From assembly GCA_028288085.1 (NCBI GenBank), contig JAQBOK010000158.1:1-33626 (forward strand): DNA of 33,626 nt, read 5' to 3'. Both the position numbers and the translations under genes were made by a program. The DNA comes from Mucilaginibacter sp. Its GTDB lineage: Bacteria; Bacteroidota; Bacteroidia; Sphingobacteriales; Sphingobacteriaceae. Positions 1-8,378 of this stretch are shown here, in pieces. Positions within the stretch are counted from its first letter, which is position 1; each line of letters begins with the position of its first letter. The notes below the pieces were generated by a model. That model ran no database searches. It was not told where the DNA came from and worked only from the letters and a program-made list of their open reading frames with translations.

Positions 1-781
1 GCTGCGAGAGGCAGCCCATTGATATCCAGGCCGAAAGTTTTGAGGAATGATCTGCTCCGGCTCCATGCTTTACCCCCTTGGGCACGATAGTTTGATCGCG
101 GTTCTCAATGTATTGCTGCAATTGCTGAAGCGCCGTTGTTTCACCACCTTTAAAATGAAAGGCGGCCCGCTGGTCATCAATAGGTTCGGTCAAACCCAGT
201 TCGGTAAGCGTAGGAATGTTTCCTGCTACATCAATTTCAGGCACAATAATATGTTCAGGGGTTTCAATACATGGCCGCACATCACTGTCCCTTTCCACTT
301 TTTTCTTAAAAACGGTAAAACTATCCGGGATATCTTTTATAGGAAAAGGCAGGTCCTCTTTATGGTATAAGGTATGCCCGATAAAATGCTTCAGGTTGAG
401 TTTTATCTTCCAGAGTGCCGCTTCAACTTCTTCTGATATCGCGGTTTCTTCAAAAGCCACTTCCCGGTGATGGTACACCTCGTTCACCTGGTATTGCAGT
501 GCTAATTGGGGGATTAATTCGGCAGGGTTACCTGTCCTTACAATCAACTCGCCACCCAATTTTTGTAAATTCTGCCGCAAGTCGGCTACCGATTCCAATA
601 AAAAGCGCGCCCTCAGGTTACCTGTTTTTGATAAACCCAATGCCGTCGTTTTAAAATAAAATGGGTCAAAACAATATACAGGCAGTATTTTATCGGCTTT
701 CCGTATCGCTTCAAACAATATTTCGTTATCGTGCACACGCAGATCGCTTCTAAACCAAACTAATATTGTTTTTTCACTCAT
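1..781 (-). CDS. DASH-type cryptochrome, N-terminal part (runs off left edge)
   Basis: About 260 codons are visible, starting at ATG 781-779 on the minus strand and open to the window edge. The start reads MSEKTILVWFRSDLRVHDNE, the usual photolyase/cryptochrome opening of the alpha/beta antenna domain. At the truncated end the motif DHSSKLSAWISMGCLSQ corresponds to the cry-DASH FAD-domain entry (DYSTKF.PWLA.GC.S in relatives), which favours DASH over the class I CPD enzyme at 8379. Cry-DASH proteins bind FAD and an antenna cofactor; they repair CPDs mainly in single-stranded DNA and may also sense light. The gene is divergent from the TetR-type gene at 1020 across 238 bp, so joint control is plausible. 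The C-terminal half, with most FAD contacts, lies outside the window. Confidence 0.9.
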   Translation of the reverse strand, partial: MSEKTILVWFRSDLRVHDNEILFEAIRKADKILPVYCFDPFYFKTTALGLSKTGNLRARFLLESVADLRQNLQKLGGELIVRTGNPAELIPQLALQYQVNEVYHHREVAFEETAISEEVEAALWKIKLNLKHFIGHTLYHKEDLPFPIKDIPDSFTVFKKKVERDSDVRPCIETPEHIIVPEIDVAGNIPTLTELGLTEPIDDQRAAFHFKGGETTALQQLQQYIENRDQTIVPKGVKHGAGADHSSKLSAWISMGCLSQ

Positions 782-1019
782 AATTATTTATTCGCGACGT
801 TAATGCATCTAATTAACCCACAAATTTGCAATAATTTAAGCTTATCGCATAATGCCGTATAATTATTTGACATCAACCCAACATTTTTTAATTTGATCAA
901 ACCAAATAAAGGGGCATAAAACATCATTAATAATCATACGTTTAATTATAGATAAGTATGACATTTAATATAACCACAAGTCATAATTTTATATTATCAT
1001 CATTAACAATAAAAACAGC
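782..1019. promoter_or_regulatory. Divergent cry-DASH / tetR intergenic region with two dyads
   Basis: This AT-rich 238 bp gap must hold the promoters of both divergent genes. Two symmetric sequences are visible. One is the perfect 10-bp palindrome TTTGATCAAA at 892-901. The other is CATAC at 935-939 with its inverted partner GTATG at 956-960, separated by 16 bp. Either could be an operator for the neighbouring TetR-type protein. I found no clean TAnnTTTG -7 box for either gene. Confidence 0.4.
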
Positions 1020-1682
1020 ATGGCTACCATTGAAAGCATCCAAAAAGCATATGTAGATTATGTACTGACAGAAGGCACAGAGCCTAAATCAGTTTACATT
1101 TTTGCAAAAAAGAATAAAATGACCGAAGCCGAATTTTATAATTATTTCGGATCATTCAAGGCTCTTGAACAAAATATTTGGGCAGAAATTGCCATAAAAA
1201 CTTTAGTTGAAATAAAAGGACAGGAAGTGTGGGCTCAATATACCGCCCGCGAAAAGGCACTAAGCTATTTTTACGCTTTTTTTGAACTGCTGAAGCAACA
1301 ACGCAGTTTTGCGGTGTACAGCTTTCAAAAACAACCCCGTGGTTTAACAACCCCACCGGTTTTTGCACAGCTAAAAGATATTTTTGAGAGCTTTTGCGTT
1401 GAGATATTGAATGAAGGAATAGAATCGGGCGAACTTTCAGACCGCAAATTCTTTAGCAAAAGATATAAAGATGCCCTTTGGGTGCAATTTGGATTTGTAT
1501 TGCATTTCTGGATAAAGGATAGTTCGGCCGGTTTTGAAAAAACTGACGAAGCAATTGAAAAAGGCGTAAATGTAACATTTGACCTGTTCCAGCGCTCTCC
1601 CATTGATAACCTGTTTGAATATGGGAAGTTTTTAGCAAAAAACGGCGGCATTAAAGAAAGCATGGGGTTTGGCAGTTTCTAA
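1020..1682 (+). CDS. TetR/AcrR-family transcriptional regulator
   Basis: This 220-residue protein has the TetR-family length. The N-terminal helix-turn-helix spans about residues 17-52: a first helix, then SVYIFAKKNKMTEAEFYNYF, matching the family pattern in which the recognition helix ends in an aromatic (YYHF-like) motif. The rest is helical and rich in aromatic residues, as expected for a ligand-binding and dimerisation domain. The gene is divergent from cry-DASH and its end overlaps the HAD gene, so it is a candidate local regulator of the photolyase block. The ligand is unknown. The start ATG 1020 follows an A-rich leader without a Shine-Dalgarno sequence, normal for Bacteroidota. Confidence 0.8.
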   Translation: MATIESIQKAYVDYVLTEGTEPKSVYIFAKKNKMTEAEFYNYFGSFKALEQNIWAEIAIKTLVEIKGQEVWAQYTAREKALSYFYAFFELLKQQRSFAVYSFQKQPRGLTTPPVFAQLKDIFESFCVEILNEGIESGELSDRKFFSKRYKDALWVQFGFVLHFWIKDSSAGFEKTDEAIEKGVNVTFDLFQRSPIDNLFEYGKFLAKNGGIKESMGFGSF

Positions 1683-2427
1683 TAAAGGGCTCGCCCAATC
1701 ATCTCCAACGGGGAAGAACCTTAAAAAAAATGAAGCTGAAATATCTTCCTTTGGTGGAGATTTAGAGGAGGCCGACTGGGCAGTTATTTTTGATATGGAT
1801 GGCACCCTTATAGATAATACACCCTATCATTTTAAGTCCTGGCAGGCACTGTTTAAAAAATATGGCAAGGGCGAATTAAGCAAGGAAACTTATTATACCA
1901 AAATAAGTGGTGTGCCTATCATGGAAACCTTAAAAGATCTTTTTGGCAGCGACCATGATGACGCGGGCTTAAAAGAATTACTTAAGGAGAAAGAAGAGTA
2001 TTACAGGCAAATATATGCCCCCCACCTGGTTGCAATAAATGGCCTCGAAAAATTTTTAACCGAATTAAAAGAGGCCGGCGTAAAAATGGCCATGGCGACA
2101 TCAGCAACGGTTGAGGACATTAATTTTATACTCAATAAAATACCCATACGTGATGATTTTGATGTGATTGTAAATTCATCAATGGTGAGCAAGCCTAAAC
2201 CGAACCCACAAATATTTTTAAAAGCAGCCGAAAAACTGAACCGGCCCCCTGCAAAATGCATTGTATTTGAAGATTCATTGGCAGGGATAAAAGCGGCTAA
2301 CAGCGCGGGCATGAAAGTTATTGCAATAACTACGGCCCATACATCAGAAGAACTACACCCGGTTGACCTGGTGATAAATGATTATGCAGAATTAACTCCG
2401 CATAAACTTTCTGAATTATTTAATTAG
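1669..2427 (+). CDS. HAD-superfamily hydrolase, beta-phosphoglucomutase-like
   Basis: All four HAD motifs are visible: FDMDGTL (nucleophile D42, acid/base D44), the Thr/Ser motif ATSA near 144, lysine in SKPKPNP near 175-177, and the acidic motif FEDSLAGIKAA (E201, D202). The cap domain between motifs I and II places it in subfamily IA with beta-phosphoglucomutase and sugar-phosphate phosphatases; the substrate is unknown. The start is odd. No ATG lies in frame before the catalytic motif, and the only NTG start after the upstream stop at 1633 is TTG 1669, which overlaps the TetR gene by 14 nt. The roughly 35 residues before the HAD fold look repeat-derived (see 1690-1773). The gene ends 11 nt before the ABC1 kinase gene, consistent with one operon. 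Confidence 0.8.
   Translation: MAVSNKGLAQSSPTGKNLKKNEAEISSFGGDLEEADWAVIFDMDGTLIDNTPYHFKSWQALFKKYGKGELSKETYYTKISGVPIMETLKDLFGSDHDDAGLKELLKEKEEYYRQIYAPHLVAINGLEKFLTELKEAGVKMAMATSATVEDINFILNKIPIRDDFDVIVNSSMVSKPKPNPQIFLKAAEKLNRPPAKCIVFEDSLAGIKAANSAGMKVIAITTAHTSEELHPVDLVINDYAELTPHKLSELFN
1690..1773. repeat. Intergenic repeat-like element read into the HAD N-terminus
   Basis: The stretch has a CTCGCCCAATCATCTCC start, a GGGGAAG block, an A-rich middle, and CTTCCTTTGGTGGAGATTTA followed by GAGGAGGCC. I recognise this layout from a dispersed Bacteroidota intergenic element (CTCTCC...GGGGAG, A-rich loop, CTCCCTTTGGGGGAGATT, AGAGGGGGCC). It lies between the TetR stop and the first HAD beta strand and stays open in the HAD frame, giving a low-complexity peptide rich in S, G and K. 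The family match is from memory and was not searched. Confidence 0.55.
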
Positions 2428-2438
2428 AATAAAAAAAG

Positions 2439-3764
2439 ATGAGTGAGCATACTCCAAAAGAACAAAATAGCATACCAACCAGCAAGGTAGAACGATCAGC
2501 CAAGTTTGTAAAAACAGGCTTTAAGATAGGTGGAAACTACATTAAGCATTACTCCAAGAAATTGTTTAACCCGGGTATGGATAAATCTGAATTGAACGAA
2601 GATAATGCATCAGACATCTACGAATCTTTAAGCGAACTAAAAGGCAGCGCACTCAAGGTGGCGCAAATGCTCAGCATGGACAAGAATTTGTTGCCGCAAG
2701 CCTATACCGATAAATTTTCGCAATCGCAGTACAACGCGCCGCCGCTTTCAGGTCCATTGATCGTGCAAACCTTCAAAAAATACTTTGGTAAAACACCGGA
2801 TAAAATATTTGATAAATTCAATGTACGTTCGTCTAATGCTGCCTCTATAGGCCAGGTGCACCAGGCCGAACTAAATGGCAAATTGCTGGCAGTGAAAATC
2901 CAGTATCCCGGCGTGGGCGATTCTATTTCGTCAGACCTTAAACTGGTAAAGCCTTTTGCTTTCCGCATGCTTGGCATGAGTGAGAAGGAACTTGATATTT
3001 ATATGAAGGAGGTGGAAGAACGCCTGTTGGAAGAAACCGATTACGAACTGGAAGTACGCCGTTCTATTGAATTTTCAACCGCGTGTGCCGGCCTGGATAA
3101 TGTAGTGTTCCCTACTTACTATCCCGAACTATCCAGCAAACGTATCATCACCATGGATTGGCTGGAAGGTAAACACTTGCGCGAGTTTTTACAAACCAAA
3201 CCATCGCAAAAGCTGCGAAATGAGATCGGTCAGGCATTATGGGATTTTTACAACTTTCAGCAGCATGAACTTCGTGCCGTACACGCCGACCCGCATCCCG
3301 GTAATTTTATGATCACACCCGAAGGTAAATTGGGCATCATTGATTTCGGTTGTATAAAAGAGATGCCCGAGGATTTTTATTATCCTTTCTTTTCGCTCAC
3401 CTCAACAGGGCTAATGGATAATAAGGAAGAAACTATCAAAGCCTTCAGGCAATTGGGTATGATCCACCAGAATGATTCACCCGGACAAATAGAATTTTAT
3501 TACAATATGTACAGACAGATGATCAGCTTGTTCGCCAAACCATATATCACCGATCATTTTGATTTTGGGAAAGCCGGTTTTTTTGACGAGTTGTATGGCT
3601 TTGGCGAAAAAGTTTCCAAAATGCCTGAATTTAAACAAGCCCGCGGCGTAAAACATTTTATTTATGTGAACCGCACCAACTTTGGTTTATATAATATTTT
3701 GCATGAATTAAAGGCCGAGGTTAAAACTGATACTTTTAAGCCGCATGTGGTATTAGAGTATTGA
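2439..3764 (+). CDS. ABC1/UbiB (AarF) family atypical kinase-like protein
   Basis: At 441 residues this has the usual length for the ABC1/ADCK/UbiB family, whose bacterial members support ubiquinone or menaquinone synthesis and lipid homeostasis. Visible motifs are the family alanine-rich loop as NAASIGQVHQAEL (about 133-145), the lysine in LLAVKIQYPGV (K153), the catalytic loop HADPHPGNFM and the metal-binding IDFGCIK. The signature KxGQ helix appears as LKVAQMLS (73-76), with alanine in place of glycine. No C-terminal membrane helices are obvious, unlike E. coli UbiB. The gene follows the HAD gene by 11 nt. Relatives occur in photo-oxidative stress contexts in plants and cyanobacteria, which fits the photolyase neighbourhood, but the role here is inference. 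Confidence 0.88.
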   Translation: MSEHTPKEQNSIPTSKVERSAKFVKTGFKIGGNYIKHYSKKLFNPGMDKSELNEDNASDIYESLSELKGSALKVAQMLSMDKNLLPQAYTDKFSQSQYNAPPLSGPLIVQTFKKYFGKTPDKIFDKFNVRSSNAASIGQVHQAELNGKLLAVKIQYPGVGDSISSDLKLVKPFAFRMLGMSEKELDIYMKEVEERLLEETDYELEVRRSIEFSTACAGLDNVVFPTYYPELSSKRIITMDWLEGKHLREFLQTKPSQKLRNEIGQALWDFYNFQQHELRAVHADPHPGNFMITPEGKLGIIDFGCIKEMPEDFYYPFFSLTSTGLMDNKEETIKAFRQLGMIHQNDSPGQIEFYYNMYRQMISLFAKPYITDHFDFGKAGFFDELYGFGEKVSKMPEFKQARGVKHFIYVNRTNFGLYNILHELKAEVKTDTFKPHVVLEY

Positions 3765-3830
3765 TTTAGAATTGATGTAACATAGCATTTGCCATAAAAA
3801 CATCACTTTATACGGGTTGCATCCATTAAT

Positions 3831-3847
3831 CATACAATTTTTGTATG
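3831..3847. promoter_or_regulatory. Perfect 17-bp dyad upstream of the Dabb gene
   Basis: CATACAA, a TTT spacer and TTGTATG form a perfect inverted repeat. It overlaps an upstream ATG (3845), and its right arm ends 27 nt before the preferred ATG at 3875. It could be an operator or a small 5'-leader hairpin. The left arm begins CATAC, as does the imperfect dyad upstream of the TetR gene (935-960), so a shared regulator is possible. Confidence 0.45.
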
Positions 3848-3874
3848 ATTGCAATAACAAAATCAATTACACCT

Positions 3875-4186
3875 ATGTTCCTAAAAAACACCTTCGTACA
3901 TCACGTACATTTCTGGCTTAAAAACAAAGATGACCAGGCCAAACTTATTGAAGGCCTCAATACGCTTATTCCTATTACTCATATCCGCGACATGCATATT
4001 GGCGTGCCTGCCGATACCAACCGCAGTGTAATAGACCGGTCTTATGACGTTTCACTGCTGCTATTGTTTGATGATCTGGCTGCAGAGGAAGCTTACCAAG
4101 TTGACCCAACACACGTGATATTTGCGGAAGAATATGCCAAGCCATTGTGCGCAAAAGTGGTAGTAGTGGATAGTGTGAATATTTAA
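3875..4186 (+). CDS. Stress-responsive alpha/beta-barrel (Dabb) domain protein
   Basis: The 103-residue protein begins FVHHVHFWLKN, the standard Dabb opening (HhVhFklk), and continues with GLNTLIPITHIRDMHIGVPA, YDVSLLLLFDD and a closing YQVDPTHVIFAEEYAKPLC segment, matching a single dimeric ferredoxin-like barrel. Many family members have no assigned activity; some are stress-induced. I prefer ATG 3875 over ATG 3845 because the extra ten residues are not part of the fold and the earlier codon lies inside the palindrome. The gene stands between the ABC1 kinase gene and an outer membrane protein gene, about 100 bp from each, so it may have its own promoter. Confidence 0.8.
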   Translation: MFLKNTFVHHVHFWLKNKDDQAKLIEGLNTLIPITHIRDMHIGVPADTNRSVIDRSYDVSLLLLFDDLAAEEAYQVDPTHVIFAEEYAKPLCAKVVVVDSVNI

Positions 4187-4285
4187 AATACTACATCCGC
4201 ATCAATTTTTGTAAAGCTGTTGTTACGGTTAGGTTTGCACGGATAAAATATAAATATTTATCTTGTGCTATCTTATCCATTCACA

Positions 4286-6364
4286 ATGCTAAAACGCCTA
4301 TTGCTATCAACCACCTTTGCTGCCTTCTTTTTTTTAAACGCCAAAGCGCAAACCGATACTACCCACTATGACCTGGGCCGTATTCTGCTAAAAAAAGAAT
4401 TTACCCAAGGTATTACAATTAAAGGCCGCGACCTTGAAAGGTACCAGTTTTCGAACCTTGCAGATGCCATTAATGTATGGCTCTACGGCATCTATAGCAA
4501 TTCATCAAGTCTCACCTATGTAGTTGACGGTAATTTAGTTACCGATGTAAATGCCTACAGCATTTATGATATTGACGAAATTACCCTTGTACAGAATGCT
4601 TTGGTGCAGATAAATGGCGCCGGTGGGCAATTGCAATTAGTATTAATAAAAACCCGGAGAAATAAGCCGGGCAAACAGGGAATAGAAGCTGCCGGGCAAA
4701 CCAGCATGGTAAATGTGCGTGATATATCTAATCAGCCGGGGGCGAAAAGCACCGTTGATCTATATCACCAGTATTATTTATCGGCTTATAAAAACTATAA
4801 CAACATACAGTTCGGCGCCTCGGCAGACTATCAAAGGGATGTGATGCCCGAAATTACCAACAGTAATTATAAAGTTAATGATCCCTTGCATTATGACCGG
4901 TTTAAATTTAATGCTTATGCCAATATCAATACCTGGAAAGGCTCAATTTTAAACTTTGATGTTACCTATGATCCGCAACGAAATAAAGCAGACAACGCGT
5001 TAAATATAAATCAGCCGCCGGTTTCTATCTTCCAGTACCAAAATTATTATATAATTCAACATCTTGTTAACTCCAATATCAGCCTTAAAAGCCATATTGT
5101 AAATGGCCTCAATAATATATTTTCCGCAGGATACAGCCACTATAATTATCACGAAACTGATAATTTCAGTGAGGGCGAAACTACTAGTCCGCCTATAAAC
5201 GTTAATTCTTTTGTTGTTAATTATAATACTACCAGCAACTTACTCCTAAGAGATAATTTATATTACGAAAAAAAGGTAGGCAATTTTGTTTTTGAACCGT
5301 CAGTGAATTTCACATTCAGATATTTACGTGATTCACTTACTACAAATATCAATACCTTAACCATCTCTAACCTAAATATTCCGGAAGCGTCAAACTCAAA
5401 ATATGCGAGTTTCGCTAAGTTCAGAACCTACTTTTTAACCCCTTCCATCAACCTGTATTACAAAAAAATATTCAACCTTCAGGGTGGCTTTCTTTATGAT
5501 CTATCCAAAACCAACAATCAGCCGCCCGATAACGAAAAGCCGCCAAAACTATTTCCTTTTATTAGTGCGAATGCCAATATCGCACCTTTAATAGACCCTA
5601 ATACAACAATTGCCATTAATTTACATGGCGCATATGCACTATCTTATGAGTTTGGTGATGGCTATAGTGCTTTAGACGAACTTGGTAACCCTGCTACTAC
5701 ACCTGTCATTATTAACCAGTTTGTTTCTGCGATAACTAACCCGGATGGCAGCCTGTCTCAACCCTCTACTGCTGCTAATAATCTGTACCGGTCTTTTAAA
5801 ACGCTAACCGCCGGTATTGATATTGATCTGTTTAAAAACAAGCTTACTATCGGTTACCTTTTTGAAAAACGAAATTATCTGACTACCGTGGAAGAACAAA
5901 TTAGTTCAACAGATAATTCTTTTACTGAAACTATTGCCATTGCTGCTAACACCGCCTACTATTTAAACACCGTTAATATTAACTTTAAAGCGATTAATAC
6001 TAGATCGTTTAAATGGCAAACGGGTATCAACACTACTTCTATAAAACAAAAGCTGCCTGATTTTGGGATATCAATTGGTCAAAATGCCTGGACCGGTGGT
6101 TTTGTGAACCGTTTTGAGGTTAATAATTTATTTGCCGGTGCAAACCTGCTTTATGCAATCGGGGAAAGGAATTACACTGCCACAAGCATGACCAAAACCA
6201 ATTCTTTCTCGTTGCAAAACCTGTATGCAGGAACGAAAATTAAGATAACTCATTTAAAATATGCAGAGGTTTTTGCCAGTGCGCGCAACATCAGTCAGAA
6301 CAAAAGTTCAGACATTACAGATAACCGCCGGTTCTATGGTTTAGGTTTTAAACTTGGTTTATAA
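4286..6364 (+). CDS. Outer membrane beta-barrel protein with TonB plug-like N-terminus
   Basis: This is a 692-residue secreted protein. MLKRLLLSTTFAAFFFLNAKAQ is a clear signal peptide, which favours ATG 4286 over the GTG at 4265. Residues about 30-125 resemble a TonB-receptor plug: a DLERYQFSNLADAINVWLYG segment, then TYVVDGN, IDEITLVQNALVQINGAGG and LVLIKTR. The remainder alternates aromatic beta strands and asparagine-rich turns and ends in FYGLGFKLGL, typical of outer membrane barrels. I see no carboxypeptidase-like or SusC signature and no obvious TonB box, so transport is unproven. The next gene starts 32 nt downstream. Its place among photolyase-associated genes is unexpected. No specific family was recognised. 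Confidence 0.7.
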   Translation: MLKRLLLSTTFAAFFFLNAKAQTDTTHYDLGRILLKKEFTQGITIKGRDLERYQFSNLADAINVWLYGIYSNSSSLTYVVDGNLVTDVNAYSIYDIDEITLVQNALVQINGAGGQLQLVLIKTRRNKPGKQGIEAAGQTSMVNVRDISNQPGAKSTVDLYHQYYLSAYKNYNNIQFGASADYQRDVMPEITNSNYKVNDPLHYDRFKFNAYANINTWKGSILNFDVTYDPQRNKADNALNINQPPVSIFQYQNYYIIQHLVNSNISLKSHIVNGLNNIFSAGYSHYNYHETDNFSEGETTSPPINVNSFVVNYNTTSNLLLRDNLYYEKKVGNFVFEPSVNFTFRYLRDSLTTNINTLTISNLNIPEASNSKYASFAKFRTYFLTPSINLYYKKIFNLQGGFLYDLSKTNNQPPDNEKPPKLFPFISANANIAPLIDPNTTIAINLHGAYALSYEFGDGYSALDELGNPATTPVIINQFVSAITNPDGSLSQPSTAANNLYRSFKTLTAGIDIDLFKNKLTIGYLFEKRNYLTTVEEQISSTDNSFTETIAIAANTAYYLNTVNINFKAINTRSFKWQTGINTTSIKQKLPDFGISIGQNAWTGGFVNRFEVNNLFAGANLLYAIGERNYTATSMTKTNSFSLQNLYAGTKIKITHLKYAEVFASARNISQNKSSDITDNRRFYGLGFKLGL

Positions 6365-6396
6365 AACACCTTTCCACTTTTATTGTTGAGAATTAC

Positions 6397-7305
6397 ATGA
6401 AAGTTTTACTCGCGGGTGCCAATAGTTATATCGGTGCACGCCTAATCCCAACTTTGCTCGAAAAAGACCACGAGGTGATATGCCTTGTACGTGACAAAGA
6501 TCATTTCTTCAAAACCAACCCGCTTGCCGGTATGGTAACCGTAATAAGCGGCGACCTGCTGCGCCGCCAAAGTATAGAACGCTTTCCGGCTGGTATTGAT
6601 GCGGCTTATTACCTGGTGAACGCCTTTACCCAAACCTCAGGGTTTTCAGCCCTGGGAGTGCTATCAGCTCAAAATTTCATGGAGGCGCTTGAAAGGATCA
6701 GTTGCAGGCAAATTATTACTTTAAGTGATATTCAAAGCCATACAACCGCAAGTGCAGACGCTCGCTTACGGGTCGAAAATATCCTGTCGGATGGCAAGTC
6801 GGCACTAACGGTTTTAAATACAACGATGATAGTTGGCGAAGGCAGCACTGCGATGGAAATGTTTTACGCACTCACCGCGAAAGTGCCTATCGTGTTAGCA
6901 CAAAACTGGGCAAAAACCCGCATGCAGCCTATTGCCACCAGCGATGTACTCGGTTACCTTGAATCTGTTTTAATGAACAAGCTGGCGTATAATCTAAAAT
7001 TCGACATAGGAGGGCCCGAAATATTAGCATTTAAACAAATGTTACTGACGTATATCGCCATTTATAAGGATTTTAAACCGAGCGTTGTTACTTTACCTTT
7101 TTTAACAAGCCAGATATCATCCAGCCTGTTAAACACACTAACTCCTGTAAGTTACCCTGAAGCACAAATACTTGTAGAGAATTTAAAAAGCGATACGATA
7201 TGCCGTAATAATTCCATAAAAGAAATCATCCCCCGCCAATGTTTAACTTTTAAGCGGGCGTTAAGATTGGTGCATGACATCGCCGAAAAATCAATTTCCA
7301 TTTAA
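6397..7305 (+). CDS. NAD(P)-binding Rossmann protein, NmrA/atypical SDR type
   Basis: The 302-residue protein opens with MKVLLAGANSYIGARLIP, the GxxxxxG dinucleotide-binding turn, followed by a basic strand end (CLVRDKD) that suggests NADP preference. It continues with GDLLRRQSIERFPAGIDAAYYLVNAF, LSDIQS and VLNTTMIVGEGS. The classical YxxxK catalytic pair is not evident, as in the atypical SDR or NmrA-like group whose members act as redox sensors or epimerase-like enzymes. It lies 32 nt after the outer membrane protein gene and 39 nt before the TIGR01777 gene on the same strand, so co-transcription is likely. The substrate is unknown. Confidence 0.78.
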   Translation: MKVLLAGANSYIGARLIPTLLEKDHEVICLVRDKDHFFKTNPLAGMVTVISGDLLRRQSIERFPAGIDAAYYLVNAFTQTSGFSALGVLSAQNFMEALERISCRQIITLSDIQSHTTASADARLRVENILSDGKSALTVLNTTMIVGEGSTAMEMFYALTAKVPIVLAQNWAKTRMQPIATSDVLGYLESVLMNKLAYNLKFDIGGPEILAFKQMLLTYIAIYKDFKPSVVTLPFLTSQISSSLLNTLTPVSYPEAQILVENLKSDTICRNNSIKEIIPRQCLTFKRALRLVHDIAEKSISI

Positions 7306-7344
7306 TTAGCTATTTAGCATAATCTTTAGCAAAGATACTTTACT

Positions 7345-8268
7345 ATGAACCATAAATCTGCCGCTAACAGGCATATCCTCATTACAGGTGGCACAGGTTT
7401 GATCGGTAAAGTTTTAACCGATACACTTTTAGCGGGAGGTTACCAGGTGAGCCACTTGAGCCGCAAAACCGGCAATAATTCAAAAGTGAAAACATATTTA
7501 TGGGATATAGCTAAAAACGAGATAGATGAGCATTGTATTGATGGAGTTGACATTTTGCTCCATTTAGCCGGCGCAGGTATTGCTGATAAACGCTGGACAG
7601 ACAAACGCAAAAAGGAGATAGTAGAAAGCCGAACCAAATCAATAGCCTTAATTTATAGGGTGATAAAAAACAAGCCCAATAAGGTAAGTGCGGTTATTTC
7701 GGCTTCAGCAACCGGATATTACAGCAATCGTGGTGACGAGTTACTAACCGAAGAAAGCCCGCCAAACACTGATTTTATGGCCGAATGCTGTGTTGCATGG
7801 GAAAAGGCAGTTGACGAAGGTGAGGCACTAAGTCTGCGTATATTAAAGTTTCGCACCGGTGTGGTATTGCAAAAAAAGGGCGGCGCTTTACCCCAAATGG
7901 CATTACCGGTAAAATTGGGTTTCGGTATCCCGTTTGGTGCCGGCAAACAATGGATACCATGGATACACTGGCAGGATGTTGTGGATATGTACCTGTTTGG
8001 CATTGAGAACATTGACCTTAAAGGTATTTACAATATGGTTGCTCCACTACCAGTTACCAATAAACAATTCACCAGGGCTTTAGCCACGCAATTACACAGG
8101 CCCTTATGGCCTATTAAAGTTCCTGCTTTTGTTTTTAAACTTTTATTGGGCGAAATGAGCATTGTTATATTGGGCAGCACAAAGGCATCCGCACAAAAAA
8201 TTGAAAATGATGGCTTTATTTTTAAGTATCCCGACCTGGCAGGCGCCTTGCAAGAGATTTATAAATAG
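7345..8268 (+). CDS. TIGR01777-family epimerase/oxidoreductase
   Basis: The 307-residue protein has the Rossmann motif ITGGTGLIGKVL near residue 13, then HLAGAGIADKRWTDKRKKEI with SRTKS, the hallmark of the TIGR01777 (SDR39U1/YfcH) family, SASATGYYSNRGDE near the active site, and a C-terminal domain with WIPWIHWQDVV and YNMVAPLPVTNKQF. Family members are putative NAD-dependent sugar epimerases without a settled substrate; relatives occur next to photolyase genes in several bacteria. Here the photolyase gene starts 110 nt downstream on the same strand. ATG 7345 is supported because the fold starts within 12 residues. Confidence 0.88.
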   Translation: MNHKSAANRHILITGGTGLIGKVLTDTLLAGGYQVSHLSRKTGNNSKVKTYLWDIAKNEIDEHCIDGVDILLHLAGAGIADKRWTDKRKKEIVESRTKSIALIYRVIKNKPNKVSAVISASATGYYSNRGDELLTEESPPNTDFMAECCVAWEKAVDEGEALSLRILKFRTGVVLQKKGGALPQMALPVKLGFGIPFGAGKQWIPWIHWQDVVDMYLFGIENIDLKGIYNMVAPLPVTNKQFTRALATQLHRPLWPIKVPAFVFKLLLGEMSIVILGSTKASAQKIENDGFIFKYPDLAGALQEIYK

Positions 8269-8280
8269 CAATAAAATAGA

Positions 8281-8312
8281 ATTGTCGTTCTGAGTGAATA
8301 ATCTTCTTAGTC
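8281..8312. repeat. Short dispersed-repeat fragment before phr
   Basis: The stretch TTGTCGTTCTGAGTGAATAA followed by TCTTCTT resembles half of the widespread GTCATTCTGAGCGAAG...AATCTTCT intergenic repeat known from Bacteroidota and other genomes. It occupies the 110-bp gap between the TIGR01777 and photolyase genes. The family assignment is from memory. Confidence 0.35.
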
Positions 8313-8378
8313 ATGCATACCCGCTTTGCATCGCGTTTAAGGTGCCTGGTTCCTCAGCGAATAGCAATTAAAAAAATT

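Noticed and set aside
47..654. Plus-strand open frames opposite the left-edge gene
   Set aside because: The minus strand reads as an unbroken cry-DASH N-terminus, so these are antisense shadows.
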